From Poriferisodalis sp965204195 (lineage in GTDB: Bacteria > Actinomycetota > Acidimicrobiia > Acidimicrobiales > Poriferisodalaceae): a DNA stretch of 64,000 nucleotides. The notes below the pieces were generated by a model that was not told where the DNA came from, ran no database searches, and saw nothing but the letters and a program-made list of their open reading frames with translations. Every line of letters begins with the position of its first letter. The first letter of the stretch is position 1. Positions 8,650 to 17,818 of the stretch are shown piece by piece. The position numbers were made by a program, and so were the translations under genes. The stretch is from positions 2,170,001-2,234,000 of the forward strand of contig NZ_OZ241975.1 in the NCBI RefSeq assembly GCF_965204195.1, in the 5' to 3' direction.

Positions 8650-9539
8650 CCGCTACCCGCACGCAGCGGGGAGATGACCTGCTCGGCGAAGCGGTGGGCT
8701 GGCTCGGCGCTGTCGGGGTTTCCGAAGTCGAGCACGAAGTGCCGGATTCCCACTTCCACCAGCGAAGCCAGGAATTCGGCGTACTCGGCGGACTCGCTGT
8801 CAGTCGTGGGCAGTGCCCGCTCGACAGTGGTCGACATCTCCAGCCCTGCCAGATCGCGTCCGAGCCGCTCGAGTTCATCCAGCACGATGCCGCACTTGCG
8901 CCTCAGCGCTTCAAGATTCCGCCGCCATGGCGTGTTCCAGATGTCGGCGTGACGGGCGGCAACCTTCAGGCCGATCTGCTCTCCCGAGGCTCCGATGCAG
9001 ATCGGCGGCGGCACCTCCGGCAAGGGAGGCGCTGTCGCACCGTCGATGCGATAGTGCTGGCCCTCGAAGCTGGGGTCATCCTGCGTCCACATCAGCCGGC
9101 AGATCGTGACCACCTCTTCGAGCTGTGCGAATCGCACTTTCGGTGAGGGGAACTCGTAGCCGTAGGCCTCGTACTCGTCGCCCCGCCAGCCGGCCCCGAT
9201 GCCCAAGATGAAACGGTTGCCCGACAGGTACTGCAGCGTCGCGGCCATCTTCGCTGTCAAGGCCGGCGGCCTGTACCCGTGTCCGAGGACGTGGTGGCAC
9301 AGCTGCACATCGGGCAGGCGAGCCGCACACCAGGTGATCGTGGTCCAGGCTTCGAGAAACGGGTCGGTCTTGGCGTCGAACCCGTAGAAATGGTCGGCGA
9401 TCCACAGCGAGTCGAAGTGCCCGATCACTTCGGGCAGGAGCCATTCCACCTGGTCGGCCACGATCGGCCGATGGTCACTCCACCGGTTGCCGATGCATGG
9501 CGACAGCCACCCGAACCTGAGCCCATTCCCCGAAGTCAC
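8646..9539 (-). CDS. LLM class F420-dependent oxidoreductase
   Basis: Luciferase-like monooxygenase superfamily, 297 aa, TIM-barrel, probably using F420 or FMN. Typical segments are FDSLWIADHFYGF near residue 45, LAAKMAATLQYLSGNRFILG-type text near 95-115 with GIGAGWRGDEYEAYG after it, and ICIGASGEQIGLKVAARHADIWN near 195. The start codon is GTG at 9539. A TAGCGT hexamer lies exactly six bases upstream with no ribosome site, which suggests a leaderless mRNA. Such enzymes reduce or oxidise a carbonyl, imine or ring; the substrate is unknown. Confidence 0.82.
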   Translation of the reverse strand: MTSGNGLRFGWLSPCIGNRWSDHRPIVADQVEWLLPEVIGHFDSLWIADHFYGFDAKTDPFLEAWTTITWCAARLPDVQLCHHVLGHGYRPPALTAKMAATLQYLSGNRFILGIGAGWRGDEYEAYGYEFPSPKVRFAQLEEVVTICRLMWTQDDPSFEGQHYRIDGATAPPLPEVPPPICIGASGEQIGLKVAARHADIWNTPWRRNLEALRRKCGIVLDELERLGRDLAGLEMSTTVERALPTTDSESAEYAEFLASLVEVGIRHFVLDFGNPDSAEPAHRFAEQVISPLRAGSG

Positions 9540-9545
9540 GGCGTC

Positions 9546-9551
9546 ACGCTA
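9546..9551 (-). promoter_or_regulatory. -10 hexamer TAGCGT of a leaderless LLM gene
   Basis: TAGCGT on the minus strand is followed by six bases and then the GTG start at 9539. Transcription would begin at or within a base or two of the start codon. No consensus -35 is obvious. Confidence 0.4.
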
Positions 9552-9580
9552 ACCGTGCGACTGGTCCGAGCTCTTCGGGC

Positions 9581-9611
9581 GATGTGTAGAATCGGAGGAA
9601 ATATACACATC
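9581..9611. promoter_or_regulatory. VapBC operator: 8-bp inverted repeat
   Basis: GATGTGTA (9581-9588) and TACACATC (9604-9611) are perfect inverted arms 15 bases apart, upstream of vapB. Type II antitoxins usually bind such repeats to repress their own operon. TAGAAT at 9587-9592 overlaps the left arm and could be the -10. Confidence 0.6.
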
Positions 9612-9674
9612 AGGATCTGGGGCGCACATCGACAAGTATCCGGGCGTCGGCATTCGGGCAACGGGAAGGCAGCG

Positions 9675-9869
9675 ATGCGTACCAACATCGAAATCGACGA
9701 CGAACTCATGGACGCAGCCATGAGTGATGGCAGCTTTCGCACTAAGCGAGCAGCTGTGGAGGCTGGACTTCGCCTGCTGATCCGAACGAGATCACAGGGA
9801 CGCATACGCAGTCTGAGAGGCAAGCTGGCGTGGGAAGGCTCGCTTGACGAGATGCGAATCGACCGATGA
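9675..9869 (+). CDS. vapB: VapB-type antitoxin
   Basis: A 64-aa antitoxin. The N-terminus MRTNIEIDDELMDAAM is a ribbon-helix-helix/VapB-type DNA-binding opening, followed by the FRTKRAAVEAGLRLLIR helix pair and a charged C-terminal tail that would wrap the toxin. An open frame extends further upstream, but it runs through the operator and does not resemble the family, so I take the ATG at 9675. It overlaps vapC by ATGA, the standard arrangement for coupled translation, and probably represses from the 9581-9611 repeat. Confidence 0.85.
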   Translation: MRTNIEIDDELMDAAMSDGSFRTKRAAVEAGLRLLIRTRSQGRIRSLRGKLAWEGSLDEMRIDR

Positions 9870-10255
9870 TCGTGGTCGATTCATCCGTCTGGATCGACTA
9901 CTTCAACGGCATCGAAACTTCCCAGTCCGACCTGCTGGACGAGCTGCTGGGAGCGCAGCCGGTCCTCACCGGCGACTTGATCCTGGCGGAGGTGCTCCAA
10001 GGGTTCCGAAACGATGCTCACATGCGCCGCGCCCAAGAGACCATGGACGCCCTGTTCTACGAGTCGATGGTGGGACGCCACATCGCCATCGCCAGTGCGC
10101 TCAACTACCGGAAACTGCGCGCCAGAGGCATCACTGCACGTAAGACCATCGACATGCTGATTGCCACGTTCTGCATCGAGAACGGTCACCAGTTGCTGCA
10201 CGCAGACCGTGACTTCGACCCAATGGCCGAACACCTCGGACTGCAGGTGCTCTGA
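9866..10255 (+). CDS. vapC: VapC-type PIN-domain toxin ribonuclease
   Basis: A 129-aa PIN-domain RNase. The four acidic metal-binding positions are visible: Asp5 (VVDSSVWIDYF), Glu42 (LAEVLQGF), Asp96 (TIDMLIATFC) and Asp114 (HADRDF). VapC toxins cut tRNA or rRNA when freed from VapB. It is coupled to vapB by ATGA. Length and motifs are complete, so it should be active. Confidence 0.9.
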   Translation: MIVVDSSVWIDYFNGIETSQSDLLDELLGAQPVLTGDLILAEVLQGFRNDAHMRRAQETMDALFYESMVGRHIAIASALNYRKLRARGITARKTIDMLIATFCIENGHQLLHADRDFDPMAEHLGLQVL

Positions 10256-10270
10256 CCGGCATCTCCGGCG

Positions 10271-10284
10271 CCACCCGATGGTGG
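10271..10284. terminator. Short hairpin between vapC and the carboxylase gene
   Basis: CCACC-CGAT-GGTGG in the 31-base gap between two convergent stop codons. It is weak and has no U-run, but the position suits termination. Confidence 0.3.
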
Positions 10285-10286
10285 GA

Positions 10287-11891
10287 TCAGGGGCGGACGG
10301 CGCGCTTGTTGGGGCGACGGGCGAGTTCCTCGAGCACCGGCTGGGCCAGCTTCACGAACGTGCAGGCCAGGCGCCGGGTCTCGCGTGGATCGATGAGGTC
10401 GACGACATCGCCGTGCATCGCTGCTTTGAACGGCGAACGGAGCCGCAGCAGTCGCTCCTCGATCATCTCTCGATGCGCCTCCGGATCGGGTGCCGCGTCG
10501 ATCTCGCGCCGGTATGCCGCCGCGACACCGCCCTCGATCGGGATGCCGCCCCACTCCCCCGCGGGCCAGCCGAAGCGCAGGTTGAGCGCATGCGGCAGCC
10601 CGATGCTGTTGGGTGCATCGGCGGCCACGCCGTAGGACTTGCGGACGTTGAACTCCACCTTGGGCACGCTCGCTTCTGCTGAAGCAATCAGCGCCCGCAC
10701 GCCCCGGCGCATGGTGGCCTTGCGCTCAGCAGCAGACCCCAGCATGAACCCGGGCATGTCCAGGAAGATCAGCATCGGCAGGTTGAACGCGTCGCACAGG
10801 TCCACGAAGTGCGCGTACTTGTCGGCGCCGTCGCCGTCCATGGCGCCGGCCAGCCGCATCGGATCGCTCCCGACCACACCCACGCTGTAACCATCGAGCC
10901 GGGCGAACCCGGTGATGATCGCCCCTGCGTAGTGGCGGCGCATCTCGAAGAACTCGCCGTTGTCGACGACGTGGCGGATGAGCGCCCGGGCGTCGTAGCC
11001 CGCTCGCCGGTTGGTGGGAATGATGTTCAGTAACTCCTCGGGCCGGCGATCAGGCGGGTCACCGGTGTCCACGCGAGGTGCCACATGCGCGGTCGTGTTG
11101 GGCAAGTACGAGAGGAACTGCCTGATCTGGTCGAACGCGTCCTCCTCGCTCTCGGCCACGTTGTCCACCTGGCCGCTCTCGTACACGTGCATCCGGTAGC
11201 CGCCGAGTTCCTCCTTCGACAGCGTCTCACCGGTAGCCCGCTGCACCACCGGCGGACCTGACGGGAAGATCTGCGACTGGCCCTTCACCATCACCGTGAA
11301 GTGAGACATGAGCGCCGCAGCAGCGGGCCAGCCCGCCACGGATCCCATGATCCCTGCCGCCACCGGCACTTTGGTCAGCATCTCCACGCCTTGCCACCAC
11401 ATATCGCCCTCCGGCAGCGCCATCTGGCCCGACTCCTCGTCAGACCGTGAGCTGTGGCCGACGCCCTCGCGCAGCTGCACATAAGGGATGCCGTAGGTGA
11501 TGGCCAGCGGCTGGGCGAACTGGTGCGGGATCTTGTGGACGTTGTGGGGGCTGCCACCCGAGATCGTGAAATCGTCGCCGCCGATCGCCACCGGCCGGCC
11601 GTCGAGCTCGGCGAGGCCCATCACGTAGCCGCCGGGCGTGAACCCGATGATGTTGCCCTCGTCGTCGTACTCCGGTCCGCCCATGAGCCCACCCATCTCA
11701 ATGAACGAGCCCGGGTCGGCCATCTTGGCAATGCGTTCGCGCACGGTGTACCGACCGCCCTGGTGCTGGCGGTTGATGCGTTCCGGGCCGCCCATCTCGG
11801 CAGCCAGCTCCTTGAGGTACGCGATCTCGGCGATCGCGTCCTCCCAGGACATTCCCGGCTTCCACGTCTCCCGATCCGGATCAACTGGCAT
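10287..11891 (-). CDS. Acyl-CoA carboxylase, carboxyltransferase (beta) subunit
   Basis: A 534-aa carboxyltransferase of the PccB/MccB type, with the two crotonase-fold halves expected. The first holds GGRYTVRERIAKMADPGSF and later GDDFTISGGS. The second holds GFARLDGYSVGVVGSDP and LPMLIFLDMPGFMLG. It transfers CO2 from carboxybiotin to an acyl-CoA such as propionyl- or methylcrotonyl-CoA. No biotin carboxylase/carrier (alpha) subunit gene lies nearby, so the partner is elsewhere. The ATG at 11891 has GGAGCG upstream. Substrate choice cannot be called by eye. Confidence 0.88.
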   Translation of the reverse strand: MPVDPDRETWKPGMSWEDAIAEIAYLKELAAEMGGPERINRQHQGGRYTVRERIAKMADPGSFIEMGGLMGGPEYDDEGNIIGFTPGGYVMGLAELDGRPVAIGGDDFTISGGSPHNVHKIPHQFAQPLAITYGIPYVQLREGVGHSSRSDEESGQMALPEGDMWWQGVEMLTKVPVAAGIMGSVAGWPAAAALMSHFTVMVKGQSQIFPSGPPVVQRATGETLSKEELGGYRMHVYESGQVDNVAESEEDAFDQIRQFLSYLPNTTAHVAPRVDTGDPPDRRPEELLNIIPTNRRAGYDARALIRHVVDNGEFFEMRRHYAGAIITGFARLDGYSVGVVGSDPMRLAGAMDGDGADKYAHFVDLCDAFNLPMLIFLDMPGFMLGSAAERKATMRRGVRALIASAEASVPKVEFNVRKSYGVAADAPNSIGLPHALNLRFGWPAGEWGGIPIEGGVAAAYRREIDAAPDPEAHREMIEERLLRLRSPFKAAMHGDVVDLIDPRETRRLACTFVKLAQPVLEELARRPNKRAVRP

Positions 11892-12113
11892 TCGTGCGCT
11901 CCGATCAATGGCTCGTCAGCAAGGCCGGCACATCCGGCATAGTTCCGGCGCCGCACCGCGCTTCGAACTGCGGTCTCTGAAGAATGTACGAGCCAGCGCC
12001 TGCGGCTGTCCTGACAACTCGCTGATCACTGCTGCCCCATCTCGGTGGCCGCAGTAAGTTGCGGCGGCGAGGCGCAGGTTTCTGGGCGCCGCTGAGACTG
12101 ACAGGGGACCACG

Positions 12114-13205
12114 ATGGAACTGGGACTGTTCACCATGCCGAGCCACCCGCCCGAGCGCGACCTGCGCGAAGGCTGGGAATGGGACCTGCAGGTCATCGAG
12201 TGGGCCGATGAGTTCGGCTTCGGCGAGGCCTGGATCGGCGAGCACCATGCCGCCAAGTGGGAGCCGCATCCTGCACCGGACCTGCTGACGCTGGCGGCGC
12301 TGCAGCGCACCGAGAACATCCGCATCGGCCCCGGCGGCTTCCTGATGCCCTACTACCACCCTGCCGAGCTGGCCAACCGCATCTCGTTGCTCGACCACAT
12401 CTCCGAGGGACGGCTCAACTTTGGTGTCGCCGCCAGCGGCCTGCCGAGCGACTGGGAGATGTTCGGCGTGGACGGCATGGCCGGCGAGAACCGTGAGATG
12501 ACCCAGGAATCGGTCGAGTTCATCCTGAACCTCTGGAGCCAGGAGCCCGGCTGGACCCACGACGGCAAGCACTGGAAGGGCTCGGTGCCTCACGGCATGC
12601 CCGACATGGACCTGGTGCATCACCTTCGCCCGCTGCAGCAGCCGCATCCGCCGATCGGTGTGGCAGGGCTCAACTCGCCGTCGCCGACGCTGGAGATGGC
12701 AGGCGAGAAGGGCTGGATCCCGATGAGCCTCAACCTCAACCCGCAGTACGTCAGCGGGCACTGGGACTCATACGAAGCCGGTGCTCGCCGGGCGGGGCGG
12801 GAAGTCAGCCGCAGCGATTGGCGGATGGTCCGCGAGGTCTTCGTCGCGCCGACTGATGAGGAGGCTTGGGAGCTGTCTTATGGCGGGATGATGGGCCGGA
12901 TGATGACCGAGTACTTCATCCCGCTGCTCGGCGCCTTCGACTTCCACAAGTTCCTCATCGACGAGCGCAACCCACCGGCGGACGGCGTCGTCACCGTGGA
13001 GTACTGCGCCCGTAACAACTGGTTCGTGGGATCGCCCGAGACGGTCGCAGCGTCGATCGAGAAGGTGTACGCCGACGTCGGCGGGTTCGGCCACCTGCTG
13101 CTGTTCTGCTTCGACTACTCCGAGGCACCCGATGCCTGGCGGCGCTCGATGGACCTGCTGGCCAGTGACGTCATGCCGCGGGTGGCACACCTCACCGGAG
13201 ACTGA
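12114..13205 (+). CDS. LLM class flavin-dependent oxidoreductase
   Basis: A 363-aa luciferase-like monooxygenase of the longer, FMN-type branch. Features seen are FGFGEAWIGEHHAAKWEP near residue 40, the LANRISLLDHISEGRL barrel segment near 85, and the WEMFGVDGMAGENREMTQE loop. A ribosome site AGGGGACC precedes the ATG at 12114, and TAAGTT near 12052 is a plausible -10 for a leadered transcript. It is divergent from the carboxylase gene. The substrate is unknown; relatives oxidise alkanes, sulfonates or ring systems. Confidence 0.82.
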   Translation: MELGLFTMPSHPPERDLREGWEWDLQVIEWADEFGFGEAWIGEHHAAKWEPHPAPDLLTLAALQRTENIRIGPGGFLMPYYHPAELANRISLLDHISEGRLNFGVAASGLPSDWEMFGVDGMAGENREMTQESVEFILNLWSQEPGWTHDGKHWKGSVPHGMPDMDLVHHLRPLQQPHPPIGVAGLNSPSPTLEMAGEKGWIPMSLNLNPQYVSGHWDSYEAGARRAGREVSRSDWRMVREVFVAPTDEEAWELSYGGMMGRMMTEYFIPLLGAFDFHKFLIDERNPPADGVVTVEYCARNNWFVGSPETVAASIEKVYADVGGFGHLLLFCFDYSEAPDAWRRSMDLLASDVMPRVAHLTGD

Positions 13206-13275
13206 ACCCGCCAAAACGCTGCAAGCAGCCTGAGCCCGCCGAGTCCGGCGGTTAGGGCGAATACAGTTGCGCGAC

Positions 13276-14475
13276 ATGGTGTCGGCACCGCGAGCAGCAA
13301 CCTCGCCAGCACTTCGTGCCGTTCGAGCTGAGGCCGAGGCGCTGGTCGATCTCGCCCGGCGACGCGTTTCTCAATACTCGGGCGTCGGCGCCCGGAGCGC
13401 GGCGCGACGGCCGCCGAGCTGGCCGCCGGCGCCCGAACTGCCCAAGGGCGACCCCCGTCTCGGACTGCGGGATCGCTGGTACTTGCTGGGTGTGGCCGAT
13501 CTGGTCGGCAGCCAGCCAGTGCCGACACGCCTGCTCGGCGAGGACTTGGTGGCGTGGCGCGACGGCGACGGCGCTGTGCGGCTCATGGCCGACCTCTGTC
13601 CGCACCGGGGCGCTCGGCTGTCGGTCGGCGATGTCGTCGGCGGCCAGTTGCAGTGCGCGTATCACCACTGGCGATTCGACGGCGACGGCCAGTGCACGTC
13701 GGTGCCGTCGCAGGGCGGTGCCTGCTCGCTGGCAGAGCGGACCCGCGTCAGCGTGAGCTATTCCGTGAGCGAGCAGGCCGGCTATCTGTGGGCATGGATT
13801 GGCGAGAGCGAGCCTGCGCCGCTCAGGCTTCCGGATGAGTTCACCGACGAGCGCTACTCGACGTTCCCCGAGACCGTGGAATGGGGCGCGAACTGGCTGC
13901 TGGCGCTCGAGAACCTCGTGGATCTGATGCATGCGCCGTTCCTGCACGCCCGCTCGATCACCCTCAACGAGGGGATCACCAACGACCGTGTGGTGGTCGA
14001 CGATCACGACGACGGTTTCGAGGTCCGACGCCGAAACCAGGCGGGTACCAACTTCGACTGGATCGACATCCACACCGGCGAGCTTGCGTACGTCCGCTTG
14101 GACATCCCGCTGCCGCCCAGTGCCGGTCCGGGCCCGCCACTGCGGATCCTGGGATTCCTGACGCCGCGTGACAATGCAGCGACGCTCGTGCACTTCCCCC
14201 GATTCCGTGCGGTGTCGGGTCGCGAGCGTCGCATCTGGCGGACGCTGTACCGGCTGCGACTGCGCGGTACACACCTGCACGTACTCAATCAGGACAAGGA
14301 GATGCTGGAGGGCCTGCGCACGGTCGAGGAAGCCCGCCGCGACGAGCACCTCGCTCAGGCCGACCGGCCCGTGGTGCACCTGCGCCGGGCGCTCGAGCCA
14401 GCCTTCACCGAGCAACGGCGGCGCTTTGGCCTCGAGGAACCGTCGCCCCCGGCACCCATTGCCCTGGCTGACTGA
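13276..14475 (+). CDS. Rieske non-heme iron oxygenase (PaO/vanillate demethylase-like)
   Basis: An oxygenase component of about 399 aa. The [2Fe-2S] Rieske motif is CPHRG followed by CAYHHW. The mononuclear iron site is in NLVDLMHAPFLH, giving the Asp and two His. The single-subunit layout is like vanillate O-demethylase or pheophorbide a oxygenase relatives rather than alpha/beta dioxygenases. I prefer the ATG at 13276 over the TTG at 13267; TACAGT ends eight bases before it, so the message may be almost leaderless. It opens the 13276-17502 series on the + strand. The electron-donor reductase is not encoded here. Confidence 0.85.
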   Translation: MVSAPRAATSPALRAVRAEAEALVDLARRRVSQYSGVGARSAARRPPSWPPAPELPKGDPRLGLRDRWYLLGVADLVGSQPVPTRLLGEDLVAWRDGDGAVRLMADLCPHRGARLSVGDVVGGQLQCAYHHWRFDGDGQCTSVPSQGGACSLAERTRVSVSYSVSEQAGYLWAWIGESEPAPLRLPDEFTDERYSTFPETVEWGANWLLALENLVDLMHAPFLHARSITLNEGITNDRVVVDDHDDGFEVRRRNQAGTNFDWIDIHTGELAYVRLDIPLPPSAGPGPPLRILGFLTPRDNAATLVHFPRFRAVSGRERRIWRTLYRLRLRGTHLHVLNQDKEMLEGLRTVEEARRDEHLAQADRPVVHLRRALEPAFTEQRRRFGLEEPSPPAPIALAD

Positions 14476-14525
14476 TGCCAGGCCTCACGTAACCTGCGAC
14501 CGTCGACCACTACAGGACACCAACG

Positions 14526-15053
14526 ATGAGCCAGACCGCCGCCGACACGGCTTCGAGAATCGAGACCGCCGAGCTGGAGGCTCGGATTGACGACATGTGC
14601 GCCATGCGCGACACCCGCCGGGAGGACTGGGACACCTTGGCGTTCCAGACCAAGGCAGGCCCGCAGTACCGGCGCGCGCAGATCCGCTACATCGGCTCGG
14701 GCGGCACCGGCAACCACGAAGGCGACGAGCGGGCGCTGGCTGCCGAGCACTTCACGTTCTCCAACATGCTGCTGCCGCCAGGCGCCGAAGGCCCCGAGCA
14801 CACCCATCACGACGTCGAGGAGGCGTTCTTCGTGCTCGAAGGCGAGCTCGAAGTGACGATTCACGACGGCGATGACTCCGCCAGCCGGCTGCTCGGCTAT
14901 CGCGACCTCATCAAGATCCCGGCCGGTACTGCCCGGTCGCTGCGCAATGTCGGCGAGACCGACGCTTTGTTCGTGGTGATGCTGGGTGCGTCGAAGCCCC
15001 AGCTGCCCACCTATCCCCCGCACTCCCCCATGGCGGGGATCACGCGGGACTAG
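14526..15053 (+). CDS. Cupin-domain protein
   Basis: A 175-aa single-cupin protein. The first cupin motif is HTHHDVEEAFFVLEGELEV with two histidines and a glutamate for metal. The second falls in AGTARSLRNVGETDALFVV, where the expected histidine is Arg or absent, so metal binding may be incomplete. TAACCT at about 14490 is a possible -10. Cupins in such clusters often act as dioxygenases, isomerases or ligand-binding proteins. It lies between the Rieske oxygenase and SDR genes on the same strand. Confidence 0.75.
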   Translation: MSQTAADTASRIETAELEARIDDMCAMRDTRREDWDTLAFQTKAGPQYRRAQIRYIGSGGTGNHEGDERALAAEHFTFSNMLLPPGAEGPEHTHHDVEEAFFVLEGELEVTIHDGDDSASRLLGYRDLIKIPAGTARSLRNVGETDALFVVMLGASKPQLPTYPPHSPMAGITRD

Positions 15054-15082
15054 AGGCTGAGCACCATACGGCCGGCTCCAAC

Positions 15083-15832
15083 ATGAGCCTGCACGATCGC
15101 CGCGTCATCGTCACCGGCGCCGGGCGCGGTCTCGGTGAGGCCATGGCGCACGCGATCGCGGCCGACGGTGCAACGGTCGTCGTGGCCGAGCTGGTGCCGG
15201 AACTAGGCGAGCAAGTAGCCGGCGACATCAGGGCTGCAGGCGGCGCTGCCGAGTTTGTCCCGACCGATGTGAACAATGAATCGTCCATCGCCGATCTAGC
15301 CGCTCATGTCTCATCCGCCGGCGGGCTCTGGGGCGTCGTAAACAACGCTGGCCTGGCCGACGCCGTAGGCGGCAAGACGTTCTGGGACATCACGCCTGAC
15401 GAGTGGGACCGGATCCAGACCACCAATGCTCGGGGGCCATGGCTGGTGAGTCGCGCGCTCGCTCCGCAGATGATCGGCGCAGGCGCAGGCCGGATCGTCA
15501 ACATCGCCTCGGATGCGGCGCTGTACGGCTCTCCCCGGCTGGCGCACTACATCGCCTCGAAGGGAGCGCTCATCGCGCTGACACGGGCGATGGCCCGTGA
15601 GCTGGGCGACCACGGCATCACCGTCAACGCGGTGGCGCCGGGGCTGACCGAAGGACCATCGGCCGAACGGATTCCCGCGGAGCGCCACGCTCTGTACGCC
15701 GCCAACCGGGCCATCACCCGACCTCAGCAGCCAGCGGACGTGACGGGTGCAGTCACATTCCTGCTGTCGGACGACGCCGCCTACATCACAGGGCAGACAA
15801 TTGTCGTCGACGGCGGATTCGTGATGCCATGA
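15083..15832 (+). CDS. SDR family oxidoreductase (3-oxoacyl-reductase-like)
   Basis: A 249-aa classical SDR with TGAGRGLGEA near residue 11, NNAG near 90, the serine in NIASDAA near 143 and YIASKG at about 156-161. The C-terminal VDGGFVMP is typical of FabG-like proteins. It would oxidise an alcohol or reduce a ketone made by the neighbouring oxygenase; that link is inference. Its TGA overlaps the ATG of the ThDP enzyme (ATGA), so the two proteins are made together. Confidence 0.88.
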   Translation: MSLHDRRVIVTGAGRGLGEAMAHAIAADGATVVVAELVPELGEQVAGDIRAAGGAAEFVPTDVNNESSIADLAAHVSSAGGLWGVVNNAGLADAVGGKTFWDITPDEWDRIQTTNARGPWLVSRALAPQMIGAGAGRIVNIASDAALYGSPRLAHYIASKGALIALTRAMARELGDHGITVNAVAPGLTEGPSAERIPAERHALYAANRAITRPQQPADVTGAVTFLLSDDAAYITGQTIVVDGGFVMP

Positions 15833-17502
15833 GCACACAGCAACCTCGACATGGCGGCGACCTGCTCGTCGAGGTACTGAGAGCACTCGATGTCGAGGCC
15901 GCATTCGGCGTGGTGAGCGTGCACAACCTCCCCCTGGTCGATGCCTTGACACATCAGCTGCGATGGGTGCCCACTCGCAGCGAGTCAGCGGCCGTCAACG
16001 CCGCCGACGGATACGCCCGTGCGAACCGCACGCCTGGCTGCGCAGTGACCTCCACCGGCACCGGCGCTGCGAATGCCGCCGGTGCGCTCGTGGAAGCCCT
16101 CACCGCGGGCTCGCCGGTGCTGCACGTCACCGGCCAGATCCCTAGCGAATACCTGGGGCAGGGCCGCGGCGTGATCCACGAGACCCGTGACCAGCTCGGA
16201 ATGCTGCAGGCCTGCTCGGTGTCGGCGGCAACCGTCGGGACCGAAGCCTCGGCCGCCTTCGCTGCGGCTGCCGGTCGCTTGGGCTGCCACCCGCGCGGCC
16301 CGGTCAGCCTGGAGTGGCCGATCGACCTGCAGTACGGCGAAACGGCCCCGTTTGAGCTGTCTGCGGGCGGCACGGCGGCGTACTCGACAGGTTCGGCTGA
16401 GATACCCGGACCTGAAGATGTCGCGCTGGACCGTGCCGCCGAACTCATCGCCGCCGCGGAACGGCCGCTGGTGTGGGCGGGAGGCGGAGCGGTCGGTGCC
16501 AATGCCCAGATCAACGATCTGGTGCGGCAGACCGGCGCTGGCCTGTTCACGTCCAACGCCGGTCGAGGCGTGCTGCCCGAGACCGACGAACGGGTCATCG
16601 GCAACTTTGCGGCCTCGGCGGCGGGCGCCGAACTGCTCGCCCAAGCCGACCTGCTGATCTCCGTCGGCACGCACTTCCGCTCCAACGAGACCCGCAGTTA
16701 CCGGCTCGGTGTGCCGCCGGTGCACATCCAGATTGACGTCGACCCCGCTGCGGTCGGGCGCGTGTACCCGGTCGATGTCGGGATTCTCGGCGATGCCAGC
16801 GTCGTGCTCGATGCGCTCGGCCAACGACTCGCCGACAGCAAACCGCGGACGGCACCCTCGTGGACCGCAGCGATCACCAGAGCCCGAAACCAGTGCCGGG
16901 CCCAGCTTCGGCGCGACATCGGGTCGTATGCCGGGATCTGTGACGCCATGGCGAGCGTGCTCGGCGACCGGGCGCCTCGTGTCCGCGACATCACCATCCC
17001 GAACAGCTCGTGGGGCAACCGCTTGCTGCCCGTGATCGATCCGTCGACCAACGTCGTGCCCCGCGGCGGCGGCATCGGCCAAGCCGTCGGTATGGGCATC
17101 GGCGCCGCAGTGGCCCGCCCCGACGAGCCCACCATGGTGATGGTCGGCGACGGCGGCCTCGCCCCTCAGATCGGCGAACTCGCCACCATCGCCCAGGAGA
17201 ACCTGCCCATCACGGTCGTCGTTTTCGACGACGGCGGCTACGGCGTGCTGCGCAACACCCAAGACCGCCATGTCGGCCGCCGCTCCGGCGTCGATCTCCT
17301 CACGCCCGACTTCGCAGCACTAGCCAGCACATTCGACATCGCCTACGCCAACGCATCGACACCCGACGAGTTCGCCGATGCATACCAGCGCGCCACCGCC
17401 GCCCGTACCCCGCAGCTGATCCGGGTGGACTGCACTGCACTCGGCCCGATGCCCGTGCCATTCGTCCCTCCCGTCGAAGTGCCCAGGTCAGCAGCGACGT
17501 GA
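15829..17502 (+). CDS. Thiamine-diphosphate-dependent enzyme (acetolactate synthase/benzoylformate decarboxylase superfamily)
   Basis: A 557-aa three-domain ThDP enzyme. The catalytic glutamate is Glu52 in TRSESAAVNAADGYAR. The middle domain spans about 190-330. The ThDP/Mg motif begins GDGGLAPQ near 440 and ends in DDGGYGV, where the usual NN is replaced by DD or DG. Members decarboxylate or ligate 2-oxo acids, or cleave acyl-CoA or C-C bonds. Coupling to the SDR and the Rieske gene suggests a role late in a catabolic route. The exact reaction is not evident. Confidence 0.82.
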   Translation: MSTQQPRHGGDLLVEVLRALDVEAAFGVVSVHNLPLVDALTHQLRWVPTRSESAAVNAADGYARANRTPGCAVTSTGTGAANAAGALVEALTAGSPVLHVTGQIPSEYLGQGRGVIHETRDQLGMLQACSVSAATVGTEASAAFAAAAGRLGCHPRGPVSLEWPIDLQYGETAPFELSAGGTAAYSTGSAEIPGPEDVALDRAAELIAAAERPLVWAGGGAVGANAQINDLVRQTGAGLFTSNAGRGVLPETDERVIGNFAASAAGAELLAQADLLISVGTHFRSNETRSYRLGVPPVHIQIDVDPAAVGRVYPVDVGILGDASVVLDALGQRLADSKPRTAPSWTAAITRARNQCRAQLRRDIGSYAGICDAMASVLGDRAPRVRDITIPNSSWGNRLLPVIDPSTNVVPRGGGIGQAVGMGIGAAVARPDEPTMVMVGDGGLAPQIGELATIAQENLPITVVVFDDGGYGVLRNTQDRHVGRRSGVDLLTPDFAALASTFDIAYANASTPDEFADAYQRATAARTPQLIRVDCTALGPMPVPFVPPVEVPRSAAT

Positions 17503-17569
17503 ACTCTCACCCAGCGGTGCCAGAGATTCAGTATCACATGACCGTGCGCAAACTTTCGCATATGCATGC

Positions 17570-17575
17570 TAACCT
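17570..17575 (+). promoter_or_regulatory. -10 hexamer TAACCT of a leaderless antitoxin gene
   Basis: TAACCT followed by exactly six bases and the ATG at 17582, with no ribosome site. GCATGC occurs on both sides (17565-17570 and 17580-17585), a possible antitoxin operator that overlaps the start. Confidence 0.4.
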
Positions 17576-17581
17576 GCACGC

Positions 17582-17812
17582 ATGCGTACGACCATCGAGT
17601 TTGACGAGGACGCGGCCCGGGCACTGATGCGTCTGCGCCAAGACAGCGGCATGGGCGTCTCCGAGGCCGTCAACCACCTGATGCGGCGAGGGCTCGCAGC
17701 GTCACCCGATGCACGCCCCTTCGTCCAGAGAACCCATCCGCTCGGCATCGCGATCGACGTCAGCAACGTGGCCGAGGTCATCGACTTGCTCGAAGGCCCC
17801 CACGCGAGGTAG
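17582..17812 (+). CDS. Ribbon-helix-helix (CopG/VapB-like) antitoxin
   Basis: A 76-aa protein opening MRTTIEFDEDAARALMRL, a ribbon-helix-helix DNA-binding start, then GMGVSEAVNHLMRRGL as the second helix pair. The tail ends in DVSNVAEVIDLLEG, likely the toxin-binding part. It is followed six bases later by a PIN toxin gene, so it is the antitoxin of a second VapBC-type pair, set within the catabolic series between the ThDP and molybdenum hydroxylase genes. Confidence 0.82.
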   Translation: MRTTIEFDEDAARALMRLRQDSGMGVSEAVNHLMRRGLAASPDARPFVQRTHPLGIAIDVSNVAEVIDLLEGPHAR

Positions 17813-17818
17813 CGGCAG